Below, piece by piece: positions 39,953 to 52,217 of a stretch of 64,000 nucleotides of DNA. The stretch comes from Palaemon carinicauda (lineage: Eukaryota > Arthropoda > Malacostraca > Decapoda > Palaemonidae). The notes under the pieces are model-generated. The model ran no database searches, was not told where the DNA came from, and saw only the letters and a list, made by a program, of their open reading frames with translations. The stretch is taken from positions 12,381,825 to 12,445,824 of the forward strand of contig NC_090741.1 in the NCBI RefSeq assembly GCF_036898095.1, given 5' to 3'. The translations under genes and the position numbers were made by a program. The stretch's first letter is position 1. Every line of letters starts with the position of its first letter.

Positions 39953-40544
39953 TATACCATAAAGATATGTTGCAGATTATAACAAAATCCCCCAAAATAA
40001 TGATATTAAGACAAAGATATTTCCCGAGAACTTCTGAAAGAAAACGGAATTAGCACAAAGAGAAAAAAAATTCTACACGAGAATTCGAAGTTGAATATAG
40101 ATTCCTTTAATAAAGGAAAATGAAGATTGCAAGTAACTCACCCCAGCAATAATGGACGATCGACTCGTGACATAAAACACTTCACTGCAAAAAACTGAAT
40201 GAATAAAGAATATACTTAGCTTCTGTATATATGGCGAAGATCCGATGACGTCAGTTCCTCTCTCTCTCTGGTTTTGCAAGAATTTAGCAGGGTGGTGAAT
40301 GTTTCGACTTGATTTCCCGTCGTGCGTTGTTGAATGTTTTTCTTCTGGATGTGATTCTTGAATGTTTGTTCATTAAACGTTGTATATATGAAGGACATTT
40401 CTTCGTATTCTTAAGATGTTTTTAATGACGTATGTTGATTGAAAATCCAGTTCCTCAGTTTATATATGATTTATAGTTGATATTCGATGAGTTCATTACT
40501 TCGGTAGACGTAGATACTTCGTCGTAATTGTAGATTCATTACTG
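39953..40544 (-). other. Leader region between gag and tandem repeat
   Basis: Untranslated leader of the minus-strand element. No open frame of note. A (TC)-rich tract lies near 40,258-40,268. Confidence 0.55.
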
Positions 40545-40676
40545 TTGTAACTGCTAACTATTACAATTGTAACCGCTGATTATTATAGTTGTAATTTCTG
40601 GTTGTTAAAGTTGTAATCTCTGGTTGTTATAGTTGTAATCTCTGGTTATTAAAGTTGTAACCGCTGCCACCAATTG
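40545..40676 (-). repeat. 22-bp tandem repeat, six units, next to the primer-binding site
   Basis: Units start at 40,545, 40,567, 40,589, 40,611, 40,633 and 40,655, exactly 22 bases apart, each with TTGTAA as core. Middle units read TTGTAATCTCTGGTTGTTAT. The last unit merges into the primer-binding site. Confidence 0.93.
40654..40672 (-). promoter_or_regulatory. Candidate primer-binding site of minus gypsy
   Basis: On the minus strand TGGTGGCAGCGGTTACAAC lies eight bases inside the LTR end. TGG at its start fits pairing with a tRNA 3' CCA. The tRNA is not assigned. Confidence 0.6.
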
Positions 40677-40680
40677 CTGG

Positions 40681-41109
40681 TGTGAGAATGTTATACGCAC
40701 ACATTTGTTGTTCTGTCTCATATCCCTTCAATGTGATATAGAATTATTTAGACTTGTAGGTTACTTCTTAGAATAAGTCACAGTCAAGTTAACTTTAAAC
40801 AGTTTATTGTTAGCGCTCCATCACTGGAGTATGGATGATTTGGTCGGAAGACCATTCTGTATGAAAAGATGAATAGAACTCGTTTACAGTAGGTTTGCGT
40901 TGATAACGTGACATTAGTTATCTCAGCATTTATTACAAATATGATCACATAGGATTATAATCGGAAGCCAGATGGTTCCGGTGTAGAGATCAAAAGGTCA
41001 ACTGTTTCTCACGGGATGCTTGTGACATGTTGACAAGACATAAATAAACGTTACATATGCAATGATTTAGCTTAGTCTATTTTCATATCCTGTTATGGCT
41101 GTCGTCACA
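40681..41109 (-). repeat. Right LTR (5' LTR of the minus element)
   Basis: 429 bp, from TGTGAGAATG to CGTCACA on plus, so both ends carry the short inverted TGTGA/TCACA. It matches the left LTR over its first 360 bases. Confidence 0.85.
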
Positions 41110-41203
41110 CTCCAACTCTCCAATGATCCCTTGGGTCATGGGTTTATGAATGTATTTGTATTACATATATATGCATATATGCAGCTATACGAGTATGTAA
41201 CAT

Positions 41204-41351
41204 TATAGATAGGTCCAATAGAGCTAGGCCCAAAAGAGCTAGTACAATTGAGCTAGTGCAACAAAATGGGTAGTTCCATGATAGCTAGTACCAAAACCGC
41301 TGATGTGACAAAATAGCTAGATATACATTTGAGCTGGTACAAAAAGCGCTG
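41204..41351 (+). repeat. Left terminal inverted repeat of MULE
   Basis: It matches the reverse complement of 42,992-43,159 except for scattered changes and one gap. Immediately after TATAGAT it lacks 22 bases present in the right repeat. Confidence 0.88.
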
Positions 41352-41427
41352 TTAACCAAAATAACTAGTTTCAAGAAAATGAAGTGTTATTTCTTCTTCA
41401 TTTTTTCTTTTAATCTTTTTCTTATCT

Positions 41428-41772
41428 ATGGAGAAAAAAGCTAGTAGTATTCCACCCTTCATCGTGGAAGTTATAAAGTCCCAGAAAGGAAAAGATTTAC
41501 TTAGCTACGATGGATATTTGTACCAAAAAAATACAACGAACAAAACCAGCCTGAACAGGAGATGTGTAATGAAGGATTGTAGAGGAACATTGAAAACTGT
41601 GCCAATCTACCAAGAAAAGTGTGAAGTAAAAATTGGACAAGAACATAATCATGTCCCAGATCCCACGAGGCAAAGTGTTAGAATTGCTTTAGGGAAAATG
41701 AATGAGCAAGCTTCAAATTGTAGCCCACCACCCACGAAGAGTTATTGCTACTATAGTGCAAGAGCTGGATGA
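41428..41772 (+). CDS. FLYWCH zinc-finger N-terminal part of MULE transposase
   Basis: A 114-codon frame starting MEKKASSIPPFIVEVIKSQK. Residues about 22-75 form a FLYWCH-type finger: LLSYDGYLYQKN, then Cys46 and Cys51 (RRCVMKDCRGTLKT), then His73 and His75 (QEHNHVPDP). Such fingers bind the terminal repeats in MULE transposases. The frame's last 25 codons are in the wrong phase: the protein continues in the +1 frame from about 41,702. An ancestral single gene with a one-base shift near 41,690-41,710 is the simplest reading. Confidence 0.82.
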   Translation: MEKKASSIPPFIVEVIKSQKGKDLLSYDGYLYQKNTTNKTSLNRRCVMKDCRGTLKTVPIYQEKCEVKIGQEHNHVPDPTRQSVRIALGKMNEQASNCSPPPTKSYCYYSARAG

Positions 41773-42862
41773 CGAAGCAATGGCTAATGTCCCTAAAAAA
41801 CGAGCGCTCCAAATACATATTCAACGTAGACGTAAGGTTCAAGGCCATATTCCTGAACCATTATCAATTAAAGAATTGATAATTCCAAAAGAATTTAAAA
41901 CTTTTACTATAAACGGAAATACAGAACCCTTCTTACTGTGTGATGTAACAAGCGATTCAAAACGAATAATCATATTTGCAAGCCAGCATATGCTCGATCA
42001 ACTTGCTAATTCAAAAATATGGATATGTGATGGCACTTTCAAAGTCGTTCCTAGAATATTTTATCAATTATATACGATCCATGTTGTTACAGAAAACTTT
42101 CTTTTTCCCTGTGTTTATGTTATGATGCCTGATAAGGCTCAGTCAACGTATGAACAAGTATTTCAGATCTTGAAAGACAAACGCCCAGACTGTGACCCTG
42201 AAAACGTAACCTTAGATTTTGAAAAGTCTGCTATCAATGCTTTCATGACAGTGTATCCTGAAGCGAACATAAATGGATGTTTCTTTCATCTATCACAGTC
42301 AATATGGAGAAAAATACAAATCACGGAATTATTAAATAGCCATATATCTGATGCCAACTGCCGTTTTTATTGCAAGATGCGGGCTGCTTTGGCGTTTCTA
42401 AATCCAGGTGAAGCGACAGATGCATTCGAAGAGCTGAATGAAGACCTCGAACGTCTGCAATTGGATGAAGAAAGGCAAATATTATATGACTATTTCAAAG
42501 ACACATACATTGGTAGACGACAGAGAAGAGGAAGAAGAATACCCTTATTTCCCATCGAATTGTGGAACGTCCGGGAAAGAACACAAAACAACAGAACAAG
42601 GACAAATAACAAGTTAGAAGGATGGCATCGTGCTATTCAGGGAACGTATGACACTGCTCATCCAACTGTATGGCGCTTTTTCCAAGGAATTGAAAAAGAA
42701 GAAGCACTTCAGAAAAGCAATCTAATTGCGTATATCAGTGGGCAGCTATTACCTGTCAAAAGAAAGACCAAGGAAATTAACAATAGACTGAAAAAACTGA
42801 TTTGTAAGCACATAAATAATGATATATCTACTAAAAAAAAATTTACGATAAATAAGCTGTAA
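41702..42862 (+). CDS. MULE transposase catalytic part
   Basis: A 386-codon frame, intact to its stop. The MULE DDE core shows Asp110 in KIWICDGTFKVVP, Asp172 in VTLDFEKSAINAF, the CxxH motif Cys193/His196 in NGCFFHLSQSIWRKIQ and Glu306 in TNNKLEGWHRAI. The C-terminal part is helical and basic. In an active element it would cut at the terminal inverted repeats in the nucleus and reinsert the DNA. The catalytic triad and the length fit the family. Missing the in-frame FLYWCH finger, this piece alone may not bind DNA. Confidence 0.88.
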   Translation: MSKLQIVAHHPRRVIATIVQELDDEAMANVPKKRALQIHIQRRRKVQGHIPEPLSIKELIIPKEFKTFTINGNTEPFLLCDVTSDSKRIIIFASQHMLDQLANSKIWICDGTFKVVPRIFYQLYTIHVVTENFLFPCVYVMMPDKAQSTYEQVFQILKDKRPDCDPENVTLDFEKSAINAFMTVYPEANINGCFFHLSQSIWRKIQITELLNSHISDANCRFYCKMRAALAFLNPGEATDAFEELNEDLERLQLDEERQILYDYFKDTYIGRRQRRGRRIPLFPIELWNVRERTQNNRTRTNNKLEGWHRAIQGTYDTAHPTVWRFFQGIEKEEALQKSNLIAYISGQLLPVKRKTKEINNRLKKLICKHINNDISTKKKFTINKL

Positions 42863-42991
42863 CATAACATATTAAAGGTTAAAGTTTTATTTGTTTTTTA
42901 TCATTTTCAGTTAAAAATAATAAATATGATGAGGACGAAAAAAATTTACTTTCTAATTTCTACCTCAGTAATCAACTTGAACACACACACA

Positions 42992-43159
42992 ACTCTTTTT
43001 GAACCAGCTCAAATGTACTACTAGCTATTTTGTCACAATAGCGATTTTGGTACTAGCTATTATGGAACTAGATATTTTGTCGCACTAGCTCAATTGTACT
43101 AGCTCTTTTGGGCCAAGCTCTTTTGGACCTAGCTCTTTTGGATCGCTCCCGCATCTATA
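42992..43159 (-). repeat. Right terminal inverted repeat of MULE
   Basis: Reverse complement of the left repeat, with a 22-base segment (43,131-43,152) absent from the left. Three AGCTCTTTTGG words lie in tandem near 43,100-43,141. Confidence 0.88.
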
Positions 43160-43189
43160 CATACTAACATATATCATCATATTCACCCT

Positions 43190-43915
43190 TTATTAGTGGG
43201 GATACCTTAACGTGGTGAAAGGGCTGTGTATCGCCATGATTATCAAGTTTATTTTACCATATAAATAACTTATAACTTAGTAGGTTGGCCAGGGCACAAG
43301 CCACTAGTTGAGATACTACCACTAGAGAGTTACGGGGGTTCTTTGACTGGCCAGACAGTAATACTGTACATTGCATCCTTCTCTCTGCTTACGGTTCATT
43401 TTCCCTTTGCCTACACACACTGAATAGTCTGGTTTATTTTTTACAGATTCTCCTCTGTCCTAATACACCTGACAACACTAAGATTACCAAACAATTCTTC
43501 TTCACCCAATGGGTTGGCTACTGCAATATAATTGTTCAGTGGCAACTTTCCTCTTGGTAATGGTAAAAGACACTCTTTAGCTATGGTAAGCAGCTCTTCT
43601 AGGAGAAAGACACTCACAACTCAAACCATTGTTCTCTAGTTTTGCGTAGTGCCATAGCTTCTTTACCATGGTCTTCCACTGTCTTGGGTTAAGGTTCTCT
43701 TGCTTGAGGGTGCACTCGGGCACACTATTCAATCTTATTTCTCTTCCTCTTGTTTTGTTGAAGTTTTTATAGTTTATAAAAGAGCTATTCATTTTAATGC
43801 AGTTACTGTTCTTGAAATATTTATTTTTTCTCTACTTCCTTTCCTCACTGGGCTGTTTCACTGTTGGAGCCCCTGGGCTTGTAGCATCCTGCTTTTCTAA
43901 CTAGGATTGTATAGA
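43190..43915 (+). mobile_element. Non-coding dispersed repeat with LINE-type 3' tail
   Basis: About 725 bp without coding capacity. It includes GGTTGGCCAGGGCACAAGCC near 43,282, GTTCAGTGGCAACTTTCCTC near 43,535 and CACTCGGGCACACTATTC near 43,711. It ends in the tail CTTTCCTCACTGGGCTGTTT ... GTAGCATCCTGCTTTTC (43,845-43,905). The same body is inserted antisense at 5328-5671. The same tail ends LINE copies at 61,925-61,990 and 63,395-63,480. Confidence 0.75.
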
Positions 43916-44060
43916 GAAGGTCTGAGCATACAGAAACTGACATGGCATTATTTTACATACCTTGCACAATTCCATTTAACTATAAGATAGTTACATGTTA
44001 CATAGAATTCGATATCTTATGGCAGTGATCTACATTGCTGTTAAGAAATTGTCACTGATC
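43916..44060. other. Short spacer
   Basis: No recognised feature. Confidence 0.5.
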
Positions 44061-44757
<697 letters not shown>

Positions 44758-45383
44758 TGCATTTTTGTTTCATTGAGAAGGATAGCAAAGTTAGCTCTGA
44801 CTTTTTAATATTTCCCGATAGATTCCAGATAGATTATATCAATTGAATCCCTGATATATTTGGATTAACTTTTGATCTCATTTAGACTAAAAGTTTCAAT
44901 ATAATCATTTTATATGATGGTGACTTGAGGCTTTCAATAACACATTTCTAAAGATAAGTTAAACTATAAATTTGGTTTTGAGGTAAAGGAGGATATATAT
45001 AGTAGACCAATGTGATATTGCTTCCAAAACATTTATGTGTGTTAATCAGTATCCGTAATAGCAATGGTGACAAATTTTGTTTTTTGGTATATCGTTTTAA
45101 GGTTATTCTGAAGCCTTAATGTTCACAATTAATAATGTTTTGCAATAAAGAATGATGTGGTTTTTGCTCACCCACTTTGTATTAAACATTGTGTACTTTT
45201 GATAGATATAATAAATGGAAAATATGTTTTTTCAAATTCTTCAAACTAAATTACCACTAGTATATTTCATAAAATAGTTTATTCATTACTTATTCCTTCT
45301 TTACGACTACACAGGGGCGCTGACGTGAAGGGTAAATACAGTCTTGTTCCAGAATTTTAGAAATTTATGTTTTTAATGTAACC

Positions 45384-45385
<2 letters not shown>
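44758..45385. other. Intergenic sequence, nothing recognised
   Basis: AT-rich, no gene or repeat recognised. Confidence 0.5.
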
Positions 45386-45477
<92 letters not shown>

Positions 45478-45486
45478 TATATAAAT

Positions 45487-45561
<75 letters not shown>
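45386..45561. repeat. (TA)n array
   Basis: About 175 bases of TA with one TAAATAGA interruption. Confidence 0.97.
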
Positions 45562-45566
<5 letters not shown>

Positions 45567-46449
45567 AGAAACATATTCTGTTTTCATTTACAAATGCACC
45601 AACTCGAGCAATCCAAGTCACAAAAAAGAAAGCACCACCTCACCTTTCCCCGAAATAAATCGCCTAATATCATAGAAGATTATACACTATATCTTTTGAA
45701 AAGACAAAACAAAAGAAGGATGAAAGGTTTTCCTTTTAAAAACGCTTTATGACGATATCAGTTATGTGAATCAGCAGACTTGAAAATTATGGCCGTTATT
45801 AGAGGTGATTCTCTTCAAACAGAAAGCACGGAAATTTCACCGCAACACGGAATGCCGTGAGGAAATCTCGTGAAAAATAACGAGATTCCTATTTAATTGG
45901 AACTATTTTTTTTTAGTAGCCGATGGTTAAAAATCGTAACCAAGTTACATGGTTTCTGCGTGTTTTTTAATCCATAACCTTTGGATCAATAATTGCTGAG
46001 AATTAGATGAACATATCACCGGTAGTGGATGTTGCCTTCAATACAAATTCATAATTCGTATTTCTTTAATAGTCCAACTTTTTTTATACCTGGATGGTGA
46101 GTGCTCTAATTAGAAGGCAATCGCCTATTTACTTTCTGCACTAAAAAATAGAGAATTTTTTCATTGCCAATAGAGATAATCATCTTCAGGGAAAATTATG
46201 AAAACCCCTTTTGTTACATTTTGTCACATATTGGCCAAAAATGAGAGTTCTCTGACTTACACCGACGTTTAACTTGTTTAATTTTAGTTTTTATATTGAT
46301 GCATTTACATATTGCTTAAAACTACTTACTGAAAAAACAAATGAATCATATAATATAACAAACTTGTACAAATTAAAAGGGCTATTCAATTAAGACTTAA
46401 TTTTATTTTTATAAAAATCCAAATATCAATGCATGGATTGCAATTATTC
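45562..46449. other. Intergenic sequence, nothing recognised
   Basis: No recognised gene or repeat. Confidence 0.5.
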
Positions 46450-46844
<395 letters not shown>

Positions 46845-47430
46845 ATCTGCAGCTACCAGTCCACTGCAGAACAAAGGCCTCGGACATATACTTTCACTCT
46901 AGTATGTTTATGATCGATATACCTATGCCATTAAACACCCTCAAATGTACTTAACTCGTTAATCTATCGTCTTCTCTGCCTTTCCCGGTTTCGTTTGCAA
47001 TCTCTAGTGACCCATTGTGTTTTTTTTAATGTACATTTAATATTTATCCTTCTCATAATATATTCTGGTCACGTCCAATTCTTTTTCTTACATGTTATTA
47101 GAATATCCTCTACTTTAGTTTGGTTTTGCATCCATGTAGCTCTTTAATTCTGTTTTTCAGTGTTATTCCCATCAATATTCTCCCCATTGGTCTTTTAGTT
47201 GTCACTAGATGATGTTTTAAGGCTTTAGTATGGCTTAAAATTTCCAATGTATTTGTTAATACTGGTAGGACCATCTGATTGAATTTTTTTTTTCAAGAAA
47301 AAGTGGCATTTTATTTTTCTTAATATTATTTGCTTTACCAAAATCTCTGCATCTCATGCTTACCTTTCAATTTCAGTCTCATATACTGAGGAAACACTTG
47401 TAGTCTGTTTTAAGAACTTATATTTATTAT
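46845..47430 (-). pseudogene. RTE-like LINE family B, 3' fragment (copy 1)
   Basis: On plus the 3' end reads CCAGTCCACTGCAGAACAAA, closely matching 62,186 onward. The next 550 bases share scattered words with 62,230-62,760 (TTTACGTTTCC-like, TCTCATGACG-like). Read on minus it is the C-terminal part of RT, too decayed for a clear frame. Its 3' end touches the (TA)n array on the left. Confidence 0.7.
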
Positions 47431-47432
47431 TA

Positions 47433-48470
47433 GCTCCGCCAAGGAGGTATTGTGATCGAGTCAGTATAATCATGTCTGTCTGTGGACATTTGCCTGTGGA
47501 CAGGATTACATCAAAACTACGAGACGGATTTTGATGAAATTTTCTCTGAAGATAGATCTTAGGACATGAACGACCCCATTAAATGTGGTAGCTTATCCAG
47601 ATCAGGATCAGGATTCTAGATCTAGATTTGCATTTTTTTTTTTTGGTGTCTGTGGACAAGATTGCATCAAAACTACTAGAAGTATATGAAAAAAAAATCT
47701 CACCAGAGATCGATCTTAGGTCATGGGTGACTCCATTGAAAATTGGAGATGATCCAGTTCCGGATCCAGATTGGCTTTTTGAGCAATTTTAAAGTTAACG
47801 TCAAAACTCTCCGACGGATTTTTACGAAATTTTCACCACAGTTAGATCTTAAGTCATGAACGACCACATTAAATTTTGGAGATGATCCAGATCCGGAGCC
47901 GGAATATAGTTATCTATTTATTTATTTGTAAGTGTGTCTGTCGGCAGAATTACGTCAAAACTATCAGAAGGATTTTGAAGAAATTTTCACCGTAGATAGA
48001 TCTTAGGTCATGGACGACCCAATGAAATTTTGGACATGATATGTATCAGGATCGGGAGTCTAGATCCAGATTTCCGTTTTCCGCTATTTTAAAGATAACG
48101 TTGAAACTAAAGGACTCATTTTTACGAAATTTACACCATAGATAGATCTTAAATCCTGGACGGCCCCATTAACTTTTGAAGATGATTCAGAGCCGGATTT
48201 TACATCTGGATTTGCATTTTTCGTCACTTTAAAGATAATGTCAAAACTACTTGATGGATTTGGACGAAATTTTCACCACACGAAGATCTTAGGTCATGAA
48301 CGACCCAATGATATGTTGGAGATGATCCTAATCCGGATCTAGATTCCAGATGAAGATTTGCCTTTTTGCCCTTTTAAGGATAACGTCAAAATAAATTGAC
48401 GGATTTTTTACGAAATTTCCACCATAGATAGATTTTAGGCAATGTACTACTCTATTGACCTTTGGCAGAG
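47433..48470 (+). repeat. Seven-unit tandem repeat element
   Basis: It starts GCTCCGCCAAGGAGGT and ends near TTTGGCAGAGGTCA; the two ends are imperfect inverted copies. Inside, seven degenerate units begin with TCAAAACTAC-like sequence at 47,511, 47,667, 47,801, 47,955, 48,101, 48,241 and 48,386 (134-156 bases apart). Each has GACGGATTTT, GAAATTTTCACCA, AGATCTTAGGTCATG and GGAGATGATCC. No coding frame. I recall similar sequence as dispersed in marine invertebrates. Confidence 0.88.
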
Positions 48471-48492
48471 GTCAGAAATCTCTAATTGCTCT

Positions 48493-48518
48493 TGTTATTA
48501 TTATTATCATTCCTAATC

Positions 48519-48591
<73 letters not shown>
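48493..48591. repeat. (TTA)n microsatellite
   Basis: About 30 TTA units with one imperfect stretch. It begins 20 bases after the tandem element ends. Confidence 0.96.
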
Positions 48592-48794
48592 CATATTTGG
48601 GTAGTAGACCCTCTTTCAGGCAAGTTTTGTTGAAAATAATGACTGACTCAGTAGCACTGATCTTATACCCTGTCTTCTCAATGGCTCTTTTTATCTTCTT
48701 TTCAGGATTACTGCATATAGCCAGTAATTGGGCATAAGTTATCTTTCATGGTGGGTAGTCAAATTCAGGAATACTTTGTTATTCAAGGTTTTAA
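48592..48794. other. Short spacer
   Basis: The open frame through 48,486-48,737 is mostly the TTA repeat. The remainder is not recognised. Confidence 0.4.
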
Positions 48795-48898
48795 TGTACA
48801 GTGGTTAGCAGGGAGATGAAAACTGGCCAAACCCCAAACATGAATAAAGATTTGTCTGAGGCCATTGTCCAGCTTTAAACTAGAAACGGCTGCATTTG

Positions 48899-48900
<2 letters not shown>
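48795..48900 (+). pseudogene. RTE-like LINE family B, 3' terminus (copy 2)
   Basis: GATGAAAACTGGCCAAACCC and AACATGAATAAAGA, then CTGAGGCCATTGTCCAGC, are the terminal 3' sequence of the family whose antisense ends lie at 46,845 and 62,180. It continues AAACTAGAAACGGCTGCATT straight into (TA)n. Confidence 0.65.
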
Positions 48901-49167
<267 letters not shown>

Positions 49168-49168
<1 letters not shown>

Positions 49169-51125
49169 ACAATGTCTTGGTGGCGTTGAAAGATCGAAGA
49201 TAGTTTCTCTCCATACGAACTGTCCTCCAGATAGCTTAAAGAAAAACATGGAAAATGCATTTATGTTTGTTCATTTATCATTTGGTGTCGACACGTGTTT
49301 CAATTCACTTCGTGAGTCTTTTTAAAGACTACATTTAGTGATGGAATTACAATTTAACATAAAGGCATTGGTGGTGAAAATTTTGATAAAACAATATGTG
49401 TAAACTTTGAAACTAATTAATAGAAATTGATGATTGAAAACTTAAGAAATTTAGAGATGAAAAATTAAAAATAATTTTCCTAATACATAATTGATTTTTC
49501 ACAAGGCTTCAGAGAATATCACGATTCTTACGGTTCCATTTTTTTTGCTGCCAGATAGAGGTCAATGTTTCAGAAAAGTCATTTCTATATTTTCCAGAAT
49601 TGTGTCGATTCTCTATAAGAATAGAAACACTGTAATAATGCATTTCAGCAGGTTCGGTAAACATGGGTAATATAAAAATAGAATTATGTGATTGATACCA
49701 TATGATTTCCTTACGGCTACACTGCATATGCTATTGAAGTATGATAAATTCTGTACTCTGTAAAATCCCGAGGCATTTCCGCCATATGAAAATAATGTAA
49801 TGTAACCATCTATGATTTATATTATTAGAAATTAACTACATAAACTTTGTCCGCAGTCTAATAAGTTAATTTCTAATTTCAATCAATTCCATATGTTGTT
49901 TCCCACAGTTGTAACTGGAAAGTTACTGAGCATGTAATTATGTAGTAATTGCTTGGCCGTAACATCCAACACATTTGTTAACGCATGGTTGAAACATTTT
50001 ACTGTTTAGTTCTTCCTGGCATATTTTCACACAATTTTTCTGGATGTTTTATCAACAAGTATATGCATTTACATCGGAGGTTCCTTATTTCGCAGTATGA
50101 CCTTTGTAATGTCCGGCTTCCTTTGACGTCTTCCCATATTCGTTCACTTACATTTTCCTCCGAATACTCTTAAGCCTTTTCTGAAATACCCGGCGCTGGA
50201 GTCTCCAAAACAAATACAAGGACCTTTAAAATTGATAATCAGATTTGCAATTCATTAATTGAAAAAAAAAAAAAAAAAAAAAAGAGCCAAGGATATCTTT
50301 AGGATACTGCCCCAGGAAATATCGGAAAATAAAAATCCTATTCTACAACTCTTACGTGCATACATACATATGTTTACCCAAACACATAAACAAACATTTA
50401 TTCAGAATTGAATTGCGCCCAACGTATTGACAGTCCCACCACCTTCCCTAATGCCCGTTGCCTGGCATCGATCTTTTAACAATACGTAGTTAAAACTTTC
50501 AGAGGAGGGTTTATGTTAAAACAGCGACACAGTGTTTTGTACTTACGAGGACAAATGCAAATAAAATTTACATTTTAGTCCGTTATTTACAAATACAATT
50601 GTCCGTCAAATGCCCAAATATTGAGAAACAAAAGGCCGGTGAACGACGAAGTACCTCGTTTGGAGAATTCAGAAAGGCGTTTAACAGTTGAATGTCTCAA
50701 ACTTTGTTGGTTCAGAATCAATTACTGTCGCAATGAATTCTAGTTTCATTGTTCCACACAGCCATTATAACATATATTAGTTCTCCGTGCTATTTAGATG
50801 AGGGTCCGGGAAGAAGAACTGTGAAAACAATAATTTTTGAAGAGTAGAAAGTTATACAATGAAAAAACAAAAATATAGTTTAGATTTCTTACATATGCAC
50901 CATATAATTTTCACATTCAAACAAGCTGTAAAGATATCGCTTCCCTGTAAAAGTAACTGATTAATTTTTGTTGGAAAATATCTGACTTATTTCAAATGCA
51001 ATAATGTATCACTGGATGATAAAAAATCAAATATTTATTTAGTTTACATACGCTCAAGTTCAACTTTAGAAAATTTGGTTATAAATAACCTGTCAAATTT
51101 ACTTACACTACGAACTGTTCACAAG

Positions 51126-51127
<2 letters not shown>
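49168..51127. other. 2 kb of unique-looking DNA, nothing recognised
   Basis: No coding domain, repeat family or RNA gene is seen. A poly-A run of about 21 bases lies near 50,263-50,283. If a host exon exists in this window it could be here, but no splice-bounded open frame stands out. Confidence 0.45.

Positions 51128-51208
<81 letters not shown>
51128..51208. repeat. (GA)n microsatellite
   Basis: About 40 GA units. Confidence 0.97.
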
Positions 51209-51211
<3 letters not shown>

Positions 51212-51443
51212 GTCTACACTACAAAACTTTGCCATTACTTGTCCAAACAACCAACCGAAGAATCTCTTTACATAAACGCATGTTGTAACTCTCCTGAATA
51301 CTAATATCATTTTGCCAGTTACAGATCCAATAATTTTCTTAAAAAATTACACTGAAATGTACAACTCACCAAACCGACAAATATACAAACAAAACGTAAC
51401 AAGAGCAATACCTACTCGTTGGAGGTAATAATGAATATCATAC

Positions 51444-51446
<3 letters not shown>

Positions 51447-51500
<54 letters not shown>

Positions 51501-51501
51501 A

Positions 51502-51577
<76 letters not shown>
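51447..51577. repeat. (TA)n array
   Basis: About 130 bases of TA with two short interruptions. Confidence 0.97.
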
Positions 51578-51579
<2 letters not shown>

Positions 51580-51714
51580 ATCCCTTGAAAATTATTTTAA
51601 AAGAGAGAGATTGCTAACATTAAACGTCGTCATTAGCACAATTTTGTGAATTTCTTCTATGAATTCAAATCCAAAATATCTTTATTAATGTACTCCAAAA
51701 TTTTCATCCACCAG

Positions 51715-51889
<175 letters not shown>

Positions 51890-52106
51890 TCCGCCATAAA
51901 CTATAAAAGATATATTTCTGTCTCTTTTGGGGCACAGTTATCTTTAAATCACAAGTGCAAAGAATTTTCCTTCTTTAAACCAGGAAATGAGCCTGATAAT
52001 CATTGAGATAGTAGTAACAGACGTTTCAAAACTTTATAGAAAATTATTCAATGGAGATATATTTTCAATAATTCAAAATGAATTAATGTTACAACGTAGG
52101 GCGTGC

Positions 52107-52128
52107 ACGCGCGCGCGCACACACACAA

Positions 52129-52214
<86 letters not shown>
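52107..52214. repeat. (CG)n-(CA)n-(TA)n compound array
   Basis: A run of CGCGCGCG at about 52,109-52,117, then CA, then TA: three alternating purine-pyrimidine blocks in series. Confidence 0.96.

Positions 52215-52217
<3 letters not shown>

Larger units (their letters stand above)
41204..43159 (+). mobile_element. Mutator-like (MULE) DNA transposon
   Basis: 1,956 bp with long terminal inverted repeats (41,204-41,351 and 42,992-43,159) around a FLYWCH/MULE transposase. The repeats are built of AGCTAG-containing words (CCAAAAGAGCTAG, ACAATTGAGCTAGTG). It lies 95 bases right of the gypsy LTR. No 8-11 bp target duplication can be fixed at its ends. Apart from one frameshift the coding region is open, so it is among the youngest elements here. 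Confidence 0.88.

Noticed and set aside
40545..40676. CRISPR-like array (regular 22-bp period)
   Set aside because: There are no spacers: units are contiguous and lie in a retroelement leader of a eukaryotic genome.
41195..43175. TSD for the MULE (shared TAACAT near both ends)
   Set aside because: The six-mer is offset from the repeat ends and too short, so it is not reported as a duplication.
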